Below are positions 59,294 through 64,000 of a stretch of DNA of 64,000 nucleotides, piece by piece (the stretch's first letter is position 1; the number at the start of each line of letters is the position of its first letter). The position numbers and the translations under genes were made by a program. Under the pieces are notes generated by a model. It saw nothing but the letters and a program-made list of their open reading frames with translations. It was not told where the DNA came from and made no database searches. This DNA comes from Pisaster brevispinus (lineage: Eukaryota; Echinodermata; Asteroidea; Forcipulatida; Asteriidae): contig JAMKCF010000002.1 of NCBI GenBank assembly GCA_023634235.1, positions 9,447,591 to 9,511,590 of the forward strand, read 5' to 3'.

Positions 59294-60111
59294 CAATTAT
59301 CCTGAGAAAGACTTCTGCTTGAAGTGCTCTAAATAAAAAAAAATTACCCTGAAGAAAAATTGGCAAACAGCAAACAGTTGTTTTACATTGATTAATCCCA
59401 CAAGTGATACTGTCTCTTCATGTTAAACCACAAGTATTTAAATTTATTCATTGCATTTTATGCACAAACCTGTCAAAGACTATCCTTTCAACAAACCATC
59501 ATCCCAAATGTCAAATCATCAAGCATTCATTCCAATTGAAGGAGGCTCATCAACGGTATTACAGATTACCAACTTGAACCATTCCTACTCCAAGCATTAC
59601 ACTTCAAAAGGTGATTGGATGGTATATCTTTTTAATAAATAATGTACATTTTTTACTTCCCAAATTTTGAACGGACTCAATTTCTTCACATTTTTTCTTC
59701 ATCTTCTTACCATCACAACTGTATAATATTAGTATTTTACCAAGTGACCAAAATGTATAATGCATCATCTGAAGAAGCTCATGTAAAAAAAAAAAACTGC
59801 TAGATTTCGTCGGAAGTGATCGTTGTTCTTCAACCTTTTCTAAATGTCCGACACTCTTTTCCTGTCAGCTGTTTTCGGCCGTGAATTTGACAGTTTGACC
59901 GAGTAAAGAGAAAGGCATGAAAATTCAGTGGAGACTGCTTTCTGATGAAGCGGAGGGTTTTAAACCGTCAACATGTCACTCCGGAAAACGCATATTAATG
60001 GACCAAGAGAAGAAAAGAAGAGCGTTAAAGGCAAGCGAGAACAAAACGTGGACAGAGATCAATTTGTATCAAATATAATTTTTCATTCCCTCTCCTCAAT
60101 GTCTTGAGTCT
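59294..60111. other. Non-coding stretch
   Basis: AT-rich, with a run of A at 59333-59342 and near 59786-59797. No gene is seen. Confidence 0.5.
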
Positions 60112-60215
60112 TGACCTAGGGCATCTTCCAATATAGGCTTAGGCTTAGGCTTAGTCTCTGGCTCCAGTTCCTGCCTCCGTTTGATGTTGAAGAGCCCAAG
60201 TCGAGGTTTAGAAAA
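60112..60215 (-). repeat. GGCTTA-containing dispersed repeat
   Basis: TAGGCTTAGGCTTAGGCTTA (60134-60153) gives three hexamer copies. The minus strand reads AAACCTCGACTTGGGC and TCAAACGGAGGCAGG nearby, in an order resembling 54100-54245. The hexamer is telomere-like but not the TTAGGG typical of echinoderms, and three copies do not make a telomere. Confidence 0.45.
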
Positions 60216-62506
60216 AAATTCTCACTTTTTTAAAAACTTCTTTTGGTGTACTGATTTGGGTTGGGGGTTCTTTTTTGTGAAATAAACACATTTTGTAGAT
60301 CAAAAAATAGTTTGATAGCCAAGAATTAAGAGTTTCTTGTTCAAAAGCTTTGTTTTTTGTTTTACTTTTCTTCTGCATGATGTGATACATAAATAATCAT
60401 TGAAAACGAAGTGAAAGAAGAGGACCCAAATACATTCATAACAATTTGCAAATTAAATAAGCCTTTGCTATCACATCATTTTTTGAGACAACTAAACTAG
60501 ATAATGTCCAACAACTGCATGCAGAAGCCAGTTCATCCATGTTGCCCGCCAAATAGGTGGAAAGGGTAGCAACCTACGAGGGGGTCTATGGAGGTTTACA
60601 CACAAAGCCAAATTCAGATGCTATCTTTTACAAAACTCTGCTGAGGATTTTTGCTATCAGTGTACCATCACCTATGAATTTAATGAGAGTGATATAGTGT
60701 TGTTCACAGATGAGGTGATACATATAATCAAGGGGAAAAAGTTGTGTTTAAGTGGTGTTTGTATCGATTCCCTGTTGTTACATTGGATTCTAGGGTATGG
60801 ACCTTTGTCAAAGAGATGCCATCTTGGGGGTTTTCACATTCAAATCAGTGTAACCAGATTGAGGCTGGAGGGACAATTCAGTCTGACCCCAATTTGGTAC
60901 GATGTAATTCTAGGAATATATGAGGTAGAATGTTCAAGTAAACTCTAGGACTGGTTGCTAAGATGCTAATAGCTGCCATTGTTTTATAAAGATAAAAATT
61001 TACACAGAGTATTCAATAGGTCACAGTCATGTAATAAAATAACAAATTACTACCGTAAAAATTGAGTTCATTTTCTCTCTAGAAGGCTGTAACAAGTTTA
61101 AAAGAGAAATCATACAATGACTGATTTGAATAAATGAAGAAAAAAAGTCTTCAGTCTCTCTCAAACAAAACAATACGGGCTTATGCATTCACAGGTTTGT
61201 TGTGGTAAATGTATGTAACACAAAGACAGTAACCACATGAGGGGAAAGAATTTTGCCAATGTCTCACTTCCCTTTAAGAAAGTGTTCAGCCTGCTACATT
61301 ATGCGCTGATCAAAAAAAACTTGCCCGAAAACAAATGCACAGAGTCTCATACCGAAAGAATCAACCTACTCCCAGCGCTCCTGTGTAAAAAGCACTCATG
61401 TCATTTCAACTTCGGCTAGCTCAAGTCCCTTGGAACAGTTTCGCTGGCCAAGAAAACGAAGAGCGAGCTAAAGAGAGAGAGAGCGAGCAAGCGAGCGAGA
61501 GGGGAACTCGGCAAGACGACGACACGTGGGAAATGTCTCGTCCATGCATGAAGAAAAGTTACAAAGGCGGAGAAATCGAAAAGTGGAAAAAACCCAGGGG
61601 CTATTTCGGATTCACAGGAAGGCTGTTGCTTTCCAGGTTCTAACAGTCAACATTTCCCACTCCCTCATGGACGCAAGTGACATCCCAATGTTTAAGAGAA
61701 TGCTTTATACATGACTGTTTTTCAGCTTATTGTCAAGTCGCTGAATACATCAACATTTTCATTCAAGGTGGTACAACAAAACTAAAAGAGGACATTGTTG
61801 TAAGTCAACGGGAGTAAATATTGAAGTAAAAGTCTGCCAAACAGGGAATGGAGGACAATAAGATCAAATGTCCAAGTAGAATATTTACTCTTTCTCAGCC
61901 AATCCAACAATCATTTTGTCTTTCCAGAGAACGTCACATTTGCAATTCCCAAATGGAGAAACTCCAGTTTCATATTTCTGACTGCAATATTGAGCCTTTC
62001 ATTCCACATTTTGCAACTAAATTGGTTTTCAGTTCTGGCCGATCTCTTGAAAAACAAATTCAGTGGAAATACGGAAGAATCCTTCTGGCCTAATAAACAG
62101 AATTTGAAATTATATCACTAAGCGTGAACAAGATTCTTAAATTACAACAGGTACAATTCAAAGGAGAAATGGAACAGGCAAAACAGAATTGGACTTCAGT
62201 TGTCTGAACTGGTTATTAAGTTGTTGCTGGTAGGACCTTAATGTTTCTGATCTTTCTTTGTGCTATTATTATTATCATCATTATTAAGGTGTCAATAAGG
62301 TGGTATTAGAAGAATGTCAATATGCTATACAAATTATGTTTAATGTATTTATTACCATCAATAGCAAATGTCCTCATATTCATTTAATTTAAACAAACTG
62401 CTCAACAGATTTTTCCACAATTTACAAAACAACTGTTGTTGTTTTCCTCTATTCTAAGTAAAATTGTCTCGTTTCAAATTTGGAAAATATTTTTTATGTT
62501 ATCAAA
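60216..62506. other. Non-coding stretch
   Basis: A GAGC/GAGA simple repeat lies at about 61460-61503 in a GC-richer island (about 61240-61660). A small (TTA)n section lies near 62263-62284. No supported gene. Confidence 0.5.
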
Positions 62507-62510
62507 TTAA

Positions 62511-62690
62511 AGCCCGGTTCATACTTCCTGCGAACGCGAATGCGAAGCGAATATTGACGTCTCAAATTCGCAACGAATAATTCGCAGCAGTTGAAATGTG
62601 CTCAACTCCTGCGGAACATTCGCTGCGAAAACGGCCCTGTGGCGTCAAAATTCGCTTCACATTCGCATTCGCAGGAAGTATGAACCGGGA
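62511..62690. mobile_element. TTAA-flanked palindromic element (MITE), 180 bp
   Basis: TTAA lies immediately outside both ends (62507-62510 and 62691-62694). The arms are about 50 bases: the left begins AGCCCGGTTCATACTTCCTG and the right, in reverse complement, TCCCGGTTCATACTTCCTG, each followed by CGAATGCGAA-type repeats and TTGACG. TTAA duplications are the mark of piggyBac-type transposition (family knowledge). No transposase is encoded. Confidence 0.85.
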
Positions 62691-62694
62691 TTAA

Positions 62695-64000
62695 GTAAAA
62701 GTCCTAATGTTAATATTTAGTTGGTTTTTGTTTTATACTACAGTGGAATATCAGAACACAGGACTTGGAAAAATTATTGCCTTGAAATTATTTTAATAAA
62801 CAATTATGTTTGGGGATAATACTAATTAACTAATACTAACATTTCAACTGTGTGCTACCAACTGTAATAACAACAAATGTTTTTATAATAAAATAATTGT
62901 CATTGTTTCCACAAATTGCTTGATGAAATAACCATTATGGCTTTTCATGTGATCAATAACCACAAGCAAATTTTTCATGAAGTTAGAATAAATGCTTTGT
63001 TCTTTTTTTGCTCCTTCTGTTCGGATGATGGATAACATTATAAATGCACGAAACTAGAGGGACTTCGAATGCAACCTGTCACAACAAAGACATTTGAAAT
63101 GGGTTTGTACACAGGGGCTGGTTGCGGTTTGGGCTTACGCTTCACGGAACATTACTCCATCATTGCGGAAAATCTCATCGTCAATTCCCCAGTGCCTTTA
63201 GATTTTCTGCTCTTTAGGGGGAGAGCCCACACTTATGAAATTTATTTATTGAACTACAACTGTAACAACAGGGAAGCTTTAAGACCTGGATGAGGATTGG
63301 CTTATGCACGACTGACTCGACATCAAAATTGCCGAAGTTGAAACAAAATTTTCAAGAGGGATGGGGGTCGGCAGTTGCGAAGCACCGTATGGCGATAAGG
63401 ATCCCTGCAACATTGACCGTACGTGACACTGTAAACAAGGGCAAAATGCCACTCCAGATTCTGCTTCCACCAAGGTTTTCTCACATGTCACTATTTTTGA
63501 CATGGTCATCAAGAATTATCTATTCCGAGTATTTTAGAGAATTAAAAAACCAGGAGAGCAAGGTTGGAGAGAGATTGCTTTCATCACATTAACACATTTT
63601 TAACAATAATCCTGTTTGGGGGAATAACAATATCTATTTTCAGGCTTTCGTCTCTCTCTTTTTTTTTTTTCTTTTTTAATCTTTTAACATTTCTGATGCA
63701 ATCAGTGATAAACTGGGGCTCTGGTCCATAACGTAACCCTAATTCCCAGCATGGTTTCAAATAATTCAATTGAAATAACTGATGAGAATAATCCTTTTAA
63801 AAAAACTCTGGGGTCTTTTTTAATGTGACTGTCATAACGTAAGGATATTAACCAAGGACTCACAAAGGTTTTTCGCTTGGGCAGCAGCAGCATGACATTG
63901 AAACTAAATGGGATACAGCAGTAGCCAAGGTCCACGGTAACAGGTTTCAAATTTAGGCTTTGGTCACATTATAGTCCCTGCCCCCTCCCCCCAACAGGAT
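62695..64000. other. Non-coding stretch to the window end
   Basis: A more GC-balanced section at about 63060-63480 has overlapping frames on both strands but no recognised domain. A T-rich tract lies at 63655-63676. Nothing else is identified. Confidence 0.5.

Noticed and set aside
60134..60154. GGCTTA repeats as interstitial telomere
   Set aside because: Only three copies, and the hexamer is not the TTAGGG expected for echinoderms.

Overview
The window is animal nuclear DNA, AT-rich by eye, with no operons, no long bacterial-style reading frames and no complete host gene. It is dominated by non-coding sequence: long homopolymer and microsatellite runs, short palindromic non-autonomous DNA transposons, decayed minisatellites and one non-LTR retrotransposon remnant. 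The closest match I can make is an echinoderm, most likely a sea star. The basis is recollection of repeat styles: elements ending in CCCAATTTCATG next to TGCTTAC/GTAAGCA arms, a CAGGCCT-ended element, and an L2/CR1-group LINE with a TTA-repeat tail. That assignment is from memory and was not tested by any search.

Layout. From 1 to 7 kb the sequence is non-coding with several hairpins, a possible enhancer-like island at 2445-2640, a palindromic element at 3869-3995, and a minus-strand stretch (4282-5085) that can be read as three phase-compatible exons of an unidentified protein. From 7 to 22 kb there is a 95-bp tandem duplication, a purine-rich block, microsatellites and dispersed repeats. 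From 22 to 34 kb there is a 283-bp palindromic element, a GAGTA-rich degenerate repeat, a three-copy direct repeat, a candidate minus-strand exon encoding the end of a MAM domain (27017-27176), and islands with POU and forkhead-type motifs. From 34 to 49 kb there is a five-unit minisatellite, two palindromic elements 200 bp apart, and a candidate minus-strand 3' terminal exon with an AATAAA signal (42312-42625). From 49.6 to 50.9 kb lies a 5'-truncated LINE with an intact 380-residue reverse-transcriptase reading frame, a 3' hairpin and a (TTA)n tail. From 51 to 64 kb there are a two-copy unknown repeat (55085, 57882), a hAT-like palindromic element (59135-59293) and a TTAA-flanked palindromic element (62511-62690).

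How it works together. The only clearly recognisable protein-coding sequence is the retrotransposon. The three exon candidates are all on the minus strand, which would fit a window lying mostly in introns or between minus-strand genes, but they may not belong to one gene. I found no evidence for an intact new multi-gene system. The most unusual material is the set of palindromic elements, the unnamed repeat families and the dyad motifs listed as findings.
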